Assembly (NCBI GenBank): GCA_026874595.1
Contig: JAPPUL010000081.1
Location: 386,501 to 450,500, forward strand
DNA from: Sipunculus nudus
Lineage: Eukaryota > Annelida > Sipuncula > Golfingiida > Sipunculidae
Direction: 5' to 3'
DNA length: 64,000 bases
Shown: positions 9,369-18,904 of the stretch, in pieces
Numbering within the stretch: position 1 is the first letter of the stretch
How the letters are laid out: each line of letters opens with the position of its first letter
The notes under the pieces: generated by a model
Told to the model about the DNA's origin: nothing
The model's input: only the letters and a program-made list of their open reading frames with translations
Database searches by the model: none
Program-made: the position numbers and the translations under genes

Positions 9369-9893
9369 ATGATAAGAAAAGTTCTTAATCTTTTATATTT
9401 AAGTAGCGGAGTATTGGCTGCTACATGCATAGTCATGATTGTAATCATAGTATTTTTACAAGTGTTATTTGTGTTTATTGATAAGCTATCTTTACTAATT
9501 CTAGATGATTTAATTCTAGATTTAAATATACCTTCTTATTCAGATTTTACAGGGTTTTTATTTGCAGCAGCTTCCTTTTTATCTTTGGCCTATACCTTAA
9601 AGAATAATGGCCATATAAAAGTGAGTATAGTAATAAATTGGTTGACTGAAAGCCAGCAGAAATTTTTCGAAATTGCATCTTTATTTATAGCTACCCTTAT
9701 AACTTGTTATGCATCTTTTTATATGATAGAATTAATAATTGAAACAATTGAATTTGGAGATAAGACAACTGGAATAATTTCAATACCTTTATGGATACCT
9801 CAAACTCCATTATTAGTTGGACTAATAATATTAGCTATTGCTTTACTAGATAATTTATCAATTGCTCTATATAGAATAAAATCATTAAATTAA
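9369..9893 (+). CDS. dctQ: TRAP transporter small membrane subunit
   Basis: A hydrophobic protein of about 174 residues with four predicted membrane segments, the layout of DctQ, which pairs with DctM. The ATG at 9369 is used here; an in-frame TTG at 9348 would add seven residues, and neither has a strong ribosome-binding site. The gene is 38 bp after dctP and 11 bp before dctM, so the three form one operon. The frame is intact. Confidence 0.8.
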   Translation: MIRKVLNLLYLSSGVLAATCIVMIVIIVFLQVLFVFIDKLSLLILDDLILDLNIPSYSDFTGFLFAAASFLSLAYTLKNNGHIKVSIVINWLTESQQKFFEIASLFIATLITCYASFYMIELIIETIEFGDKTTGIISIPLWIPQTPLLVGLIILAIALLDNLSIALYRIKSLN

Positions 9894-9904
9894 CGTAACC
9901 GAAT

Positions 9905-11206
9905 ATGTCTGTTATATTTCTATCTCTAATTCTGATAATAGTTTTATTTGCACTATTGTCTATTGGTTTATGGGTTGCATTTTCTTTAATTGGTGTAGGT
10001 ATTGCTGCTATCGTTTTCTTTACAGATGTATCGGTTGGTCAAATATTAGCAACAAGCATTTGGGGAAATAGTAATTCCTGGGCACTTGCTGCACTTCCTC
10101 TTTTTATTTGGATGGGTGAAATTCTTTTTCGTTCAAACATAACTGATGATATATTCACAGGGCTCTCGCCTTGGATTAAATATCTTCCAGGGAAATTATT
10201 ACATGTAAATATTTTTGGCAGTGGTTTGTTCGCAGCAGTATCTGGTTCCTCCGCCGCTACTGCTGCAACTATCGGCAAAGTATCTTTAAATGAACTTTCT
10301 AAAAGAGGATATCCTAAAGAATTAATGATTGGAACCTTAGCATCATCAGCAACTTTAGGTTTATTAATCCCTCCTTCAATAGTTTTAATTGTTTATGGTG
10401 CAGCAACTGAACAATCAATTGCAAGATTATTTGTTGCAGGAATATTTCCAGGTATACTCTTATCATTTTGTTTTGTAGGGTATGTCATATTTTGGTCTTT
10501 AAGGAAAAAGGATAAGATACCTAAAGAAGATATGGATAACAAAAATTCTTTTATCCAAAAAATTAAACTATCCAGCAAGCTAATACCTGTGTTTTTACTA
10601 ATCGTTGTAGTAGTAGGTTATATTTATTTAGGGATAGCCTCACCTACAGATGCGGCTTCGCTTGGGATAATTTTTTCTCTTTTGCTATCTTGGAGAAATA
10701 AGTCCTTGAATTGGAGTATTTTCAAAGAAGGGCTTATGGCAGCAACCAAAACATCATGCATGATAGCATTTATACTTACAGGAGCTTCTTTTCTTACTGT
10801 AGCCATGGGTTTCACAGGACTACCAAGCTCTTTGGCTGAATGGATAGGAGAATTAAATTTATCAAAATATCAATTATTATTTGCATTAACATTATTTTTT
10901 ATTATGTTAGGACTTTTTCTAGATGGAATTTCTATAGTGGTTTTAACAACTTCAATTATTATGCCGATGATTGCAGTTGTTGGAATTGATCCAATTTGGT
11001 TTGGAATATTTTTAGTAGTGGTCGTAGAAATTGCTCAAATCACCCCACCGGTAGGTTTTAATCTATTCGTAATACAATCTTTAACTGAGAACAATATATT
11101 TTACATTGCAAAAGCAACAATACCTTTTTTCCTAATAATGCTTTTGTTTTTATTTATTATAACTGTCTTTCCAATAATAGTTTTATATCTTCCCAATAGT
11201 ATGTAA
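9905..11206 (+). CDS. dctM: TRAP transporter large membrane subunit
   Basis: At 433 residues with about a dozen hydrophobic segments, this is a full-length DctM, the ion-coupled transport channel. Family hallmarks are GSGLFAAVSGSSAATAATIG (about residues 105-124), LGLLIPPSIVLIVYG (about 151-165) and ITPPVGFNLFVIQ near residue 380. The gene is open and complete, in contrast to the dctM 3' fragment at 18905, which is much more GC-rich and comes from a different source. Confidence 0.9.
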   Translation: MSVIFLSLILIIVLFALLSIGLWVAFSLIGVGIAAIVFFTDVSVGQILATSIWGNSNSWALAALPLFIWMGEILFRSNITDDIFTGLSPWIKYLPGKLLHVNIFGSGLFAAVSGSSAATAATIGKVSLNELSKRGYPKELMIGTLASSATLGLLIPPSIVLIVYGAATEQSIARLFVAGIFPGILLSFCFVGYVIFWSLRKKDKIPKEDMDNKNSFIQKIKLSSKLIPVFLLIVVVVGYIYLGIASPTDAASLGIIFSLLLSWRNKSLNWSIFKEGLMAATKTSCMIAFILTGASFLTVAMGFTGLPSSLAEWIGELNLSKYQLLFALTLFFIMLGLFLDGISIVVLTTSIIMPMIAVVGIDPIWFGIFLVVVVEIAQITPPVGFNLFVIQSLTENNIFYIAKATIPFFLIMLLFLFIITVFPIIVLYLPNSM

Positions 11207-12540
11207 AAATCTCTTAAGCATTAAAAAAGGGTTTACTTAGGCTATTTTGCTATACTCTAAAGTATTATTAATAAACTAAAAAATCGATATTACAAGCGTT
11301 CACAAAATATATTCCATAAATTAAGGTTATACGTGTTAATAATTTACTTGAGAATTAAAAAAACGCAGTGGTAAGTTTGGATGCTATGAAAGTTATTTTG
11401 GAGCAAGAAGAGTAAGAGGTAGTGAGGACTTGGAGCGGCGGCAAAGCACAAGTATTTGGTTTACTAAAACGAAATAGAAAAGTCTATGTTGAGATAGTTG
11501 TGAAATGCTCAAAAGCCCAATTAATGTTTATAATAAAGGGAAAGAGACTTAGTAGCATCATGTTGAAAGCTGGTGAGTGGTCATTACTTAATTAAAAAAG
11601 AAATTGCTTCAGATCCTCCTTTTGTAGCACTCCTCTTCTTTAAGTGTGGGCAGTTTCGGAATAAGGAAATTCAGGAATATCAACAGCTTCACCCACTCAG
11701 CATTGATGTATAGGCAAAATTGAAGTAAGAAAACCGTATATTCTATGCTTTAGCTTTCCTTTGAAATCTACCTGCCCGTCTTCATCGAGTCGCTGCTATA
11801 TACTGCAACACAGGCATCCAGAACCGAGTTTAGAGTTTCCCGTTTCTAACCATTAAAATAGAGTTCCACCAAAAGTTCGAACTGATAATTCAAACTGATA
11901 AGAAGAATAAACCTGATAACTATTCAGATCGGACCTCAGATCATAAAGTTTATTAGAGTCACTTTCCTCGCTTAGTATGCTCGTGTGGTAATCAGAAAAC
12001 GCTATATGGATCACATCAACATCATTAAAGAAGCCCAAAATGAAAGTGTCGCGTTTCTTGGGATGACACGAGCCAGGCAGTCTGATGACCCTTCTATAAA
12101 CATACTTTATAATGTCATGGCTATAGATTAGCAAACGAAAGAAGTTTCGTTAATCTAGTTTAACATCAAAAACAGTATTGAATTTTGCTTTGCAAGAGCT
12201 TAGTTTTTCTATAATCACATTCATCCTCATAAATATTTAGATTACAAAATACCTTCTGAGGTTGGGAATAATGAGATTATCATTAAATTTACTAAACGAT
12301 ATTACTATCAAGGATTAGATGAAAAGATTGCTGAATATTATTTTATGAAATAAGGCTGTCAATCTAATTTGAGTTGTCGTAGACAGTTGTGTCTTTTGAT
12401 TAAAAAAAAGTTATTTGCGAGTGTATTTATGAGAAATAACTGAAAAAAAATATGGAATTACTTGAAACAAAAATTAAAATTGAGTAGGTTAAAGAAGCTG
12501 ATTAAAAACAGCTAATTTGCAATATACTTTATAATAGCGG
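11207..12540. other. 1.3-kb gene-poor region with transposase debris
   Basis: No intact gene is recognisable. An IS1595-type transposase remnant occupies about 11383-11590. A 93-codon minus-strand frame at 11853-12134 has no family resemblance I can see. A short stretch at about 12240-12350 (LDYKIPSEVGNNEIIIKFTK in the plus frame) vaguely recalls IS256 transposases but is too short to call. The region reads as an accumulation of dead insertion sequences. Confidence 0.55.
11383..11590 (+). pseudogene. IS1595-family transposase remnant (DDE domain)
   Basis: Two adjoining frames together give the family's characteristic run: YESYFGARRVRG, corresponding to the conserved DESYFGG-type motif around the first catalytic Asp, then SGGKAQVFGLLKRNRKVYVE, corresponding to the GKTPVFGLLKRGGKVY region of ISXO2/IS1595 transposases. 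A frame change separates them, the catalytic Asp is replaced, and similarity fades after about 11590. The N- and C-terminal parts and the terminal inverted repeats are not visible. Confidence 0.62.
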
Positions 12541-13017
12541 ATGACAAATAAAAATAATATTAAACAGCGTTTGGAAGAGCTAGGAATTATACTTGGGTTC
12601 CCACCACAAAGTATTGCTAGTTATCAACCATATCAAATAGTTGATGGGTTGGTAGTTATATCAGGCCAGCTTCCGATGGTGGCAGGTGAGCTTAAGTATT
12701 CAGGACAGCTTGGAAAAAATGTATCACTTGAAGATGGTATTAAGGCTGCATACATTTGTGCAATTAATGTTTTATCTCAACTTAATGCCGCTTGTAACGG
12801 AGACCTTGAACGCGTTGAACGCTGTGTACGTATTGGTGGTTTTGTGAGTTCACATAAAGATTTTAAAGAGCATCCTCAAATAATAAATGGTGCATCTGAA
12901 TTAATGACAGCTGTTTTTGGAGACTTGGGAGTCCATGCTCGTGCAGCTGTTGGGTGTTCATCATTGCCTTTGGGAGCAGCAGTTGAAGTAGAGGCAACCT
13001 TTAAAATTAGTATATAA
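12541..13017 (+). CDS. RidA/YjgF family reactive-enamine deaminase-like protein
   Basis: A 158-residue cytosolic protein of the RidA superfamily, longer than the about 130-residue archetype and resembling the subgroup often annotated as YjgH/TdcF-like or L-PSP endoribonuclease-like. Features are VDGLVVISGQLPM (about residues 38-50), INVLSQLNAACNGDLERVERCVRIGGFV, and the C-terminal ARAAVGCSSLPLGAAVEVEA that forms the ligand pocket. RidA proteins hydrolyse imine/enamine intermediates of PLP enzymes. It lies 66 bp ahead of the amino-acid importer genes in the same direction, so it may be co-transcribed. Confidence 0.85.
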   Translation: MTNKNNIKQRLEELGIILGFPPQSIASYQPYQIVDGLVVISGQLPMVAGELKYSGQLGKNVSLEDGIKAAYICAINVLSQLNAACNGDLERVERCVRIGGFVSSHKDFKEHPQIINGASELMTAVFGDLGVHARAAVGCSSLPLGAAVEVEATFKISI

Positions 13018-13083
13018 TTTACAAAACTGAGGGTCGTTGCTGGGATAAACGATATTGTAATTTTAAAAAATAAGGAGTTTTTT

Positions 13084-13977
13084 ATGAAACTAAAAATATT
13101 AACTAGTGTTACAGTAATTATCACTTTGTCTATGTCTTTAATAACAATTGCAAAAGCTGATAATATTGAAAATTCTTTTGTTCTTAAACGCATTGCTAAA
13201 AGAGGTGTTATTAATGTAGGGCACCGTAGATCTTCAGTTCCATTTTCCTACTATAACAGACAAGGCAAGCCAGAAGGCTATACTTTAGATATTTGCGCAG
13301 AGATTATCGAAGAGATTAAAAAAGTAGTAGGCAAACCGAATCTTAAGATTAAATATGTGCCAATAACAGCTCAAACTCGTATTCCATTAATAGCTAATGG
13401 CACTTTGGATATGGAGTGTGGCACTACAACACATAATTTAACACGTCGTAAACAAGTAGATTATCTTTCTACTACTTTTATTACTGGAACAAAATTAGCA
13501 GTACCTAAACGCTCTAGGATAAATAGAATAGAGGATATGAATGGGAAAGCTATAGCACTTGCATTAGGCACGACCAATGAAAAAGCAGTTAAAGAGATTG
13601 CAAGAGAAAAGAGATTAAAGATTAAATTTGTGATGGTTAAAGGTATGGCAGAGGGCTGGGCATCTTTAACATCTGGGCGAGTAGATGCATTTGCAGCTGA
13701 TTCTGCAAAGCTATATGCATTAATAGCGAAAGCCAAAAGGAAAGGGAGATATAAAGTAGTAGGACGTTATCTTAGTTTTGACCCTTATGGTATTATGGTT
13801 CCTCAAGGGGACTCTTTATTTCGCAGACTTGGGGATGCTAAATTAGCAGATATGATGCGTGATGGCACTCTGCATAGGATTTATGCAAAATGGTTTGAGC
13901 CAGGGCCAAACAATATTAATATGCCACTAAGTGATACTTTGCGAACTGCATTTGAAATTCAGGCATTTTCACATTAA
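13084..13977 (+). CDS. gltI: Amino-acid ABC transporter substrate-binding protein (glutamate/aspartate type)
   Basis: A 297-residue periplasmic binding protein with a signal peptide ending at about AKA-DN (residues 19-23). The fold markers are RGVINVGHRRSSVPFSYY, the GYTLDICAEI segment, and DMECGTTTHNLTRR (about residues 105-118), a signature of the GltI/BztA-type glutamate-aspartate binders. An AAGGAG-like site precedes the ATG at 13084. It is the first of a gltI-J-K-L order. The exact ligand is inferred from family only. Confidence 0.82.
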   Translation: MKLKILTSVTVIITLSMSLITIAKADNIENSFVLKRIAKRGVINVGHRRSSVPFSYYNRQGKPEGYTLDICAEIIEEIKKVVGKPNLKIKYVPITAQTRIPLIANGTLDMECGTTTHNLTRRKQVDYLSTTFITGTKLAVPKRSRINRIEDMNGKAIALALGTTNEKAVKEIAREKRLKIKFVMVKGMAEGWASLTSGRVDAFAADSAKLYALIAKAKRKGRYKVVGRYLSFDPYGIMVPQGDSLFRRLGDAKLADMMRDGTLHRIYAKWFEPGPNNINMPLSDTLRTAFEIQAFSH

Positions 13978-14018
13978 TTTATAAATTAAAATTAGATAAT
14001 AATTATTAATCTATAACT

Positions 14019-14741
14019 ATGAACTATAACTGGAACTGGGGTATTATTTTTACGGAGCCTTATTTTGACTGGTTATTATCTGGTCTTGGCTGGACCATAA
14101 CAGTTGCAGCATTAGCTTGGGTCATTGCCTTCATACTGGGTTCTTTGGTAGGCATCATAAGAACAGTAGACAATCGTTTTTCTCGTTCTTTTGGGACCGC
14201 CTATGTTTCACTTTTTCGGAATATACCTTTACTAGTTCAGATGTTTATTTGGTATTTTGTAGTTCCTGAATTATTGCCTGCGGACTGGGGTATATGGGTT
14301 AAAAGAGAAATGCCCCTGCCAGAGGTTACTACAGCAGTTATTTGTCTTGGGACCTATACATCATCTAGAGTTGCCGAACAAGTTCGTGCGGGAATTAATG
14401 CTATTCCTGCCGGACAAAAGGCAGCATCAAAAGCAATTGGCTTAACACAGTTACAAGTATACAGATATATTTTATTACCTGTTAGTTATCGAACAATTAT
14501 TCCGCCAATGACTAGTGAATTTTTAGGTATTTTTAAAAATTCATCACTAGCATTAACTATTGGTGTTTTAGAATTAACAGCTCAAACTAGACAAATAGAA
14601 GAATATACCTTTCAGGGCTTTGAAGCCTTCACCGCAGCCACAGTATTATATATAGCAATTACATTTATTGTAATGACTGTGATGAAAGTAGTAGAAAGCC
14701 GTGTTGCCATACCTGGATTAGTATCGCTTGGAACTAAATAA
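14019..14741 (+). CDS. gltJ: Amino-acid ABC transporter permease
   Basis: The 240-residue inner-membrane protein of the HisMQ/GltJ permease family carries the segment SLFRNIPLLVQMF (about residues 65-77) and the EAA-type loop AGQKAASKAIGLTQLQVYRYILLP (about 128-151), which contacts the ATPase. About five membrane spans are visible. It is followed directly by gltK with no spacer, the stop and next ATG being adjacent, so the two permeases should be made in equal amounts. Confidence 0.85.
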   Translation: MNYNWNWGIIFTEPYFDWLLSGLGWTITVAALAWVIAFILGSLVGIIRTVDNRFSRSFGTAYVSLFRNIPLLVQMFIWYFVVPELLPADWGIWVKREMPLPEVTTAVICLGTYTSSRVAEQVRAGINAIPAGQKAASKAIGLTQLQVYRYILLPVSYRTIIPPMTSEFLGIFKNSSLALTIGVLELTAQTRQIEEYTFQGFEAFTAATVLYIAITFIVMTVMKVVESRVAIPGLVSLGTK

Positions 14742-15401
14742 ATGTTTTCAGATTTTGATTTTAATATAATTATTGAATCAGCAGGCTTCCTTGCTGAGGG
14801 TATGGGATTAACGCTTATATTGACCTTTATAGCAATTATTGGAGGTACTATTTTCGGAACATTGCTTGCGTTGTGCCGTCTTTCTGGTTTTAAGAGTTTA
14901 TCTTTTATAGCAGGCTCATATGTAAATTTCTTTCGTTCAATGCCTTTAATTCTAGTAATTTTTTGGTTCTATTTTCTGGTGCCATATATCGTTGGTAGGT
15001 CTGTAGGCAGTTTTAGTTCAGTATTAATTGCTTTTATTATGTTTGAGTCAGCCTATTATTGCGAGATTATTCGTGCAGGCATTCAAAGTATAAAAACTGG
15101 GCAGGTTCGTGCAGGTGAGGCTCTTGGTTTAACATATCAGCAGAATATGCGTTATATTGTATTGCCACAGGCTTTTCGGAATATGGTGCCAATTTTATTA
15201 ACCCAGGCGGTTGTTTTGTTTCAAGATACTTCTTTGGTGTATGTTGTTGGGCTACATGACTTTTTAGTTAATGCAAGTATCGTTGCTAACAGCGAAAATA
15301 GGCTGGTAGAACTCTACTCAACAGTTGCGGTAGTTTATTTTATCATCTGTATAATAGCGTCTTCTTCAATAGCCTACCTACAAAGGAAAATTAAAACATG
15401 A
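14742..15401 (+). CDS. gltK: Amino-acid ABC transporter permease
   Basis: The second HisMQ-type permease has 219 residues. It carries [20 protein letters not shown] and the EAA loop [27 protein letters not shown] (about residues 120-146). It overlaps the ATPase gene by 4 bp (15398-15401), a coupling typical of these operons. The frame is intact and AT-rich. Confidence 0.85.
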   Translation: MFSDFDFNIIIESAGFLAEGMGLTLILTFIAIIGGTIFGTLLALCRLSGFKSLSFIAGSYVNFFRSMPLILVIFWFYFLVPYIVGRSVGSFSSVLIAFIMFESAYYCEIIRAGIQSIKTGQVRAGEALGLTYQQNMRYIVLPQAFRNMVPILLTQAVVLFQDTSLVYVVGLHDFLVNASIVANSENRLVELYSTVAVVYFIICIIASSSIAYLQRKIKT

Positions 15402-16138
15402 TTAAATTTAACAATGTAAGCAAATGGTTTGGTGATTTTCAAGTACTAAATAACTGCAATTTGGAAATTAATAAGGGTGAAGTTGTTGTTGTTTGCGGGC
15501 CTTCTGGCTCGGGTAAAAGCACACTAATTCAATGTGTTAATGGCCTTGAGCCAATTCAGCAAGGCGAAATCTTTGTTGAAGTGTTAGAAGAGCGTATTCA
15601 AGTTAATCATAAAAAAACGAATTTACCTAAACTACGATCTCGTATTGGTATGGTTTTTCAACATTTTGAGCTATTTCCCCACTTAAGAGTGTCAGATAAT
15701 ATATCTCTTGCACAAACTAAAGTGCTTGGACGTGATGCAAATAATGCCCAAAAACGCTCTATAGAACTATTAGAAAGAGTTGGTCTTAAAGAGCATGCTA
15801 AGAAATACCCTAGTGAGTTATCAGGGGGGCAACAACAGCGTGTTGCTATTGCTCGGGGACTTGCTATAGATCCGATTGCTATGCTGTTTGATGAGCCAAC
15901 ATCTGCACTTGATCCTGAGATGATTAATGAGGTATTAGATGTGATGGTTGAACTGGCAAATGATGGTATGACTATGATGGTTGTAACTCACGAAATGGGA
16001 TTTGCGAAGAGAGTTGCTGATAGAGTTATTTTTATGGATGAGGGTAGAATCGAAGAAGATTGTAGTAAAAAAGAGTTTTTTGAAACTGAACGCGGTGAAC
16101 GCTCTAAACTATTTTTATCTAAAATACTAAATCATTAG
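15398..16138 (+). CDS. gltL: Amino-acid ABC transporter ATPase
   Basis: A 246-residue ABC ATPase with all motifs intact: Walker [10 protein letters not shown] (about residues 34-42), the Q-loop at [10 protein letters not shown], signature LSGGQQQR, Walker [14 protein letters not shown] and the switch histidine in VVTHEMGFA. It completes the gltIJKL importer. After its stop there is a clear change in base composition before the next gene. Confidence 0.88.
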   Translation: MIKFNNVSKWFGDFQVLNNCNLEINKGEVVVVCGPSGSGKSTLIQCVNGLEPIQQGEIFVEVLEERIQVNHKKTNLPKLRSRIGMVFQHFELFPHLRVSDNISLAQTKVLGRDANNAQKRSIELLERVGLKEHAKKYPSELSGGQQQRVAIARGLAIDPIAMLFDEPTSALDPEMINEVLDVMVELANDGMTMMVVTHEMGFAKRVADRVIFMDEGRIEEDCSKKEFFETERGERSKLFLSKILNH

Positions 16139-16391
16139 GAATAAGTGATGAGTGAAATTACTGATGGCTATCAGATAATAATAGGGATTGCTTCTATCAA
16201 ATATTTTGGGATGTAGTGTTTTGACTCTTCCGGGTATCAGATAATAATAAAGAGCATAAGGGTATTAAGGTCTTTGTTATAGATATTCATATTTTTTATT
16301 GCTTTTATAAAATCAATCTACTTTTAAAATATCACAAAATATCCAATACTGAAAATATAGATATTCAAAATGTGTTTAAAGGAGATAGGCT
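16139..16391. repeat. Spacer at a composition boundary with a 15-bp direct repeat
   Basis: TATCAGATAATAATA occurs at 16169-16183 and again at 16235-16249. The spacer is AT-rich like the left block, while the gene starting at 16392 is distinctly more GC-rich. A good ribosome-binding site (AAAGGAGA) precedes that gene at about 16379. Confidence 0.5.
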
Positions 16392-17420
16392 ATGACACAA
16401 CTTCGTATAGGGGTTATTGGCTCAGGCATGATTGCCGCTGTGGTTGCCGACGCCATCAAAAGATCAGACGCCGCTATCATCGCAGGCGTTGCGAGCCGCC
16501 GCCTAGAATCTGCACAAAGTTTTGCCAGCGAGCATGGCATTGATATCGTCTTTGATGATGTGCCGGCGATGTTGGCCTCTGCCGATGTGGATGCGGTGTA
16601 TATTGCCACGCCCACACATGTAAAGGAAGATATAGCACTGGCTGCCGCTGCGGCGAAGAAGCACTTACTAGTAGATAAGCCCTTTGATAGCACCACATCG
16701 GTACAAAAGATGGCTACAGCCGCGCAAGATCATGGTGTTGCTTTTATGGATGCGACGCATTTCACCAACAGCCCGCGCACAAAAGATTTGCGTGAGGGCG
16801 GCATAGAGCGCGAAATCGGGGCAGCACAAGTCGTAAAGACGAGCTTTTTCTTTCCCTTTATGGATCGCAGCAATATCCGCTTTAATCCTGAAAAAGAGCC
16901 CACAGGCGCAGTCGGTGATACGGCGTGGTATTCGATGAGGGCGATTGTTGAATTTTTACAACCGCATACGCCTGTCAAATCGGTGGGCGGCAGTATTGTG
17001 CGCGACGCGGAAACGGGTGCGATCATCCGCGGCAGTGGTCATATCGCCTTTGAAGACGGGAAAAGCAGCACCTTTGATTTTGGTTATAATGCAGGTGTTT
17101 GCATTCTTGACCTCGATATTTTGGGGCATGATGGCATGATCCATATGGATGATTATGCGTTGGATTGGAAGGATGGATTTTGCTTTGATGATCCAGATCA
17201 TAAAGTGGGCTACACCAAGCGCACCGGCATGCAGACATCTAAAGAATGGGCGTATCATGTGGTTGAGACTGAAAAACCGCAAACGGTTTGGATGATTGAT
17301 CATTTTGCCGCGCTTGCAAAAGATCCTGCTGGTGAGGCTGCCTTGCAAAGCATTGCCCGCGCTGTACAAACACAGGATCTGCTGGATCAATATTGGAACG
17401 CTGTTAAAGAAGGAGAGTAA
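16392..17420 (+). CDS. Gfo/Idh/MocA family NAD(P)-dependent oxidoreductase
   Basis: The 342-residue cytosolic dehydrogenase is intact. The N-terminal Rossmann fold begins LRIGVIGSGMIAAVVADAI, and the strand-helix VDAVYIATPTHVK (about residues 74-86) is typical. The family catalytic segment VDKPFD (about residues 96-101) supplies the EKP-type lysine. Such enzymes oxidise or reduce sugars, inositols or amino sugars; the substrate cannot be read here. Base composition is much richer in G+C than the flanking spacers, which suggests a separate origin. A ribosome-binding site and an ATG follow its stop (about 17412-17425), but the next frame is quickly lost in AT-rich sequence, so an operon partner was truncated. 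Confidence 0.85.
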   Translation: MTQLRIGVIGSGMIAAVVADAIKRSDAAIIAGVASRRLESAQSFASEHGIDIVFDDVPAMLASADVDAVYIATPTHVKEDIALAAAAAKKHLLVDKPFDSTTSVQKMATAAQDHGVAFMDATHFTNSPRTKDLREGGIEREIGAAQVVKTSFFFPFMDRSNIRFNPEKEPTGAVGDTAWYSMRAIVEFLQPHTPVKSVGGSIVRDAETGAIIRGSGHIAFEDGKSSTFDFGYNAGVCILDLDILGHDGMIHMDDYALDWKDGFCFDDPDHKVGYTKRTGMQTSKEWAYHVVETEKPQTVWMIDHFAALAKDPAGEAALQSIARAVQTQDLLDQYWNAVKEGE

Positions 17421-17608
17421 AAATGCTAATACAGTTAATACGATTATTAACACTTTTGAGCCTTTCGTTGTATTTTTACATCATTGTAATTTTCCATATT
17501 TTCTCCTTTATTAATTATGACTAACGTAAAATTTAATATTTTATTATAAATTTGATATTCATAAATATATTTCTTTTTAAAAGCCTATCAAAATCTCCTT
17601 AGTCTCAA
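17421..17608. other. Truncated junction sequence
   Basis: GGAGAG followed by ATG at 17423 looks like the start of a second operon gene, yet the frame runs into AT-rich DNA without recognisable protein and stops. This is a probable deletion or insertion junction between the GC-rich oxidoreductase block and AT-rich sequence. Confidence 0.35.
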
Positions 17609-18136
17609 ATGAAGAAAATTGATTATAAAAAGTAACTTAAAGCCTATTATAAACCTTCGATAAAATCCGTGGAGATGGCTGATGTTCCTGCTATGAATTT
17701 TTTAATGATTGATGGAGAAGGAGAGCTTGAATACATCGCATTTTGAAGATGCGACAGAGGCGCTTTTCTCTCTTTCTTATGCTCTTAAATTTATGATTAG
17801 GAAAAGCGATTTAGAGATTTATTATGGCGTTATGCCGCTAGAAGGTTTTTGGTGGGCCGATGATATGGAGACGTTCAGCGTGAAGGACAAGGCAGGCTAG
17901 AAATGGACTCTTATGATTATGCAGCCAGACTGCATCACTGAAGATATGCTTGAGCAAGCAGCGCAGCAGGTTGTAACAAAGCAAAACCCCGCAGTGTTAC
18001 CGCTTATCAGATTTGAAACCCTTGAAGAAGACTTACCAAAGGCATGGCAAACACCATGAAATATATTTGAGTAATATCCGCAATGCTGCTCCAGAGCGAT
18101 GGAAAACCATAATCCGCCAGACGGTGGCACAATAGG
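17609..18136 (+). pseudogene. GyrI-like small-molecule-binding domain protein, broken
   Basis: Pieces in two frames reproduce the GyrI-like family: ATG KKIDYKK then TAA at 17633, KSVEMADVPAMNFLMIDGEG, a frame change at about 17720, then EALFSLSYALKFM, MPLEGFWWADDMETF, an in-frame TAG at 17898 where family members have Trp, KWTLMIMQPD, and finally HHEIYLSNIRNAAPERWKTIIRQ ending in TAG at 18136. Between LEEDLPKAWQ and HHEIYLSN roughly 50 residues found in relatives are missing, so there is also an internal deletion. Several independent lesions make a functional product very unlikely. Confidence 0.8.
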
Positions 18137-18237
18137 GCTATGCATACGTTCACAATGCGCCACAAGATTTTCCTTTGATTGCAACGTCGCTTTCAGTGGG
18201 CTTTCGATGGGCAGCTTCAGGAGGCTTACGGCAACCC

Positions 18238-18493
18238 ATAGACTGGGGCGAACCGGTTAATTACGAAACCCTTGAGCTCCCATGACTAAAAGCTCCGTAC
18301 TTCGCTTTTCTAAGTACGGTGTTTTTCAGGAAAGGGGTATACATAAGAGAAAAATCAGAGAAAAACAGGGTGTTTTTAGTGAGAGGAAGTCAACTTACAA
18401 ACAGCTAAAAACCCCACAAACACTGGGCTTTTGCTGCTTAGTCTAACAGCATATATGGAAGTCAGAGAAAAGTTAGAAAACAGTTAGTGGCGG
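18238..18493 (+). repeat. Left copy of a ~250-bp direct repeat (pair with 47112-47354)
   Basis: By eye the two copies are roughly four-fifths identical over their length and lie in the same orientation about 28.9 kb apart. Each begins ATAGACTGG, encodes a similar C-terminal tail (IDWGEPVNYETLELP here; IDWCEMINCETFDFP in the other copy), stops at TGA, then carries a hairpin terminator and about 150 bp of conserved non-coding DNA. This copy ends TGGCGG at 18488-18493. In the right copy that same hexamer is the 3' end of a tRNA-Ser, including CCA. Here the tRNA is absent. Confidence 0.8.
18295..18326 (+). terminator. Hairpin terminator in the left repeat
   Basis: CCGTACTT (18295-18302) pairs with AAGTACGG (18312-18319) around a 9-base loop and is followed by TGTTTTT. 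It lies just after the stop of the reading-frame tail in the repeat. Confidence 0.7.
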
Positions 18494-18634
18494 TGTATTG
18501 CCCCCCTGAAAACAAGGAAAAGCAAGTTTTATGTTGCAACACCTTGTCCTGGTTTGATTTCTGCTCTCTACATATTTTCAATTATAGTGATGAAAGTACC
18601 GTGCCAATCGTGCGTTCGAATTCCTGTTTGGGAT

Positions 18635-18904
18635 TCATTGGAAACGCTCTATTATATTGATTGGGGTTAATTCCTCGCGCACTGACTTTATCAGCTTATC
18701 AATATCAGTCTGCGAGTATCGGCTGCTATTTGAAATATCCTCAAGATATGCATCAACACGCTGCTGAAAATCATTGCCAGAAATGAGTTGGTTATAATCT
18801 TCAATCAGAGCCTCAAAATGTGCGGAGCTCTTCTGCTGAAACATGGTTTGGTATTCATCAATCAGCTCACCCTTAGCTTCATGTCCTGTAAAAGGATCAA
18901 TCAT
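18635..18904 (-). CDS. Hypothetical protein, 89 aa, possibly a fragment
   Basis: An open frame from ATG at 18904 to a stop at 18635 encodes a hydrophilic, acidic, probably helical protein (for example FEALIEDYNQLISGNDFQQR). I do not recognise a family. Its first codon abuts the point at which the GC-rich dctM fragment begins on the other strand, so its 5' end may be artificial. Confidence 0.35.
   Translation of the reverse strand: MIDPFTGHEAKGELIDEYQTMFQQKSSAHFEALIEDYNQLISGNDFQQRVDAYLEDISNSSRYSQTDIDKLIKSVREELTPINIIERFQ

Noticed and set aside
11853-12134. 93-codon minus-strand frame
   Set aside because: No ribosome-binding site, no family likeness and a strange composition within a region of transposase debris; probably chance.
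12240-12353. IS256-family transposase fragment
   Set aside because: About 35 codons with a loose likeness to the N-terminal region; no catalytic motif or flanking remnant supports it.
16945-17514. Overlapping frames within and after the Gfo/Idh/MocA gene
   Set aside because: They are out of frame with an intact, well-conserved dehydrogenase and show no protein family features.
18480-18560. Decayed tRNA after the left repeat
   Set aside because: Only the six bases TGGCGG match the tRNA-Ser end; no T loop, anticodon arm or acceptor partner can be found downstream.
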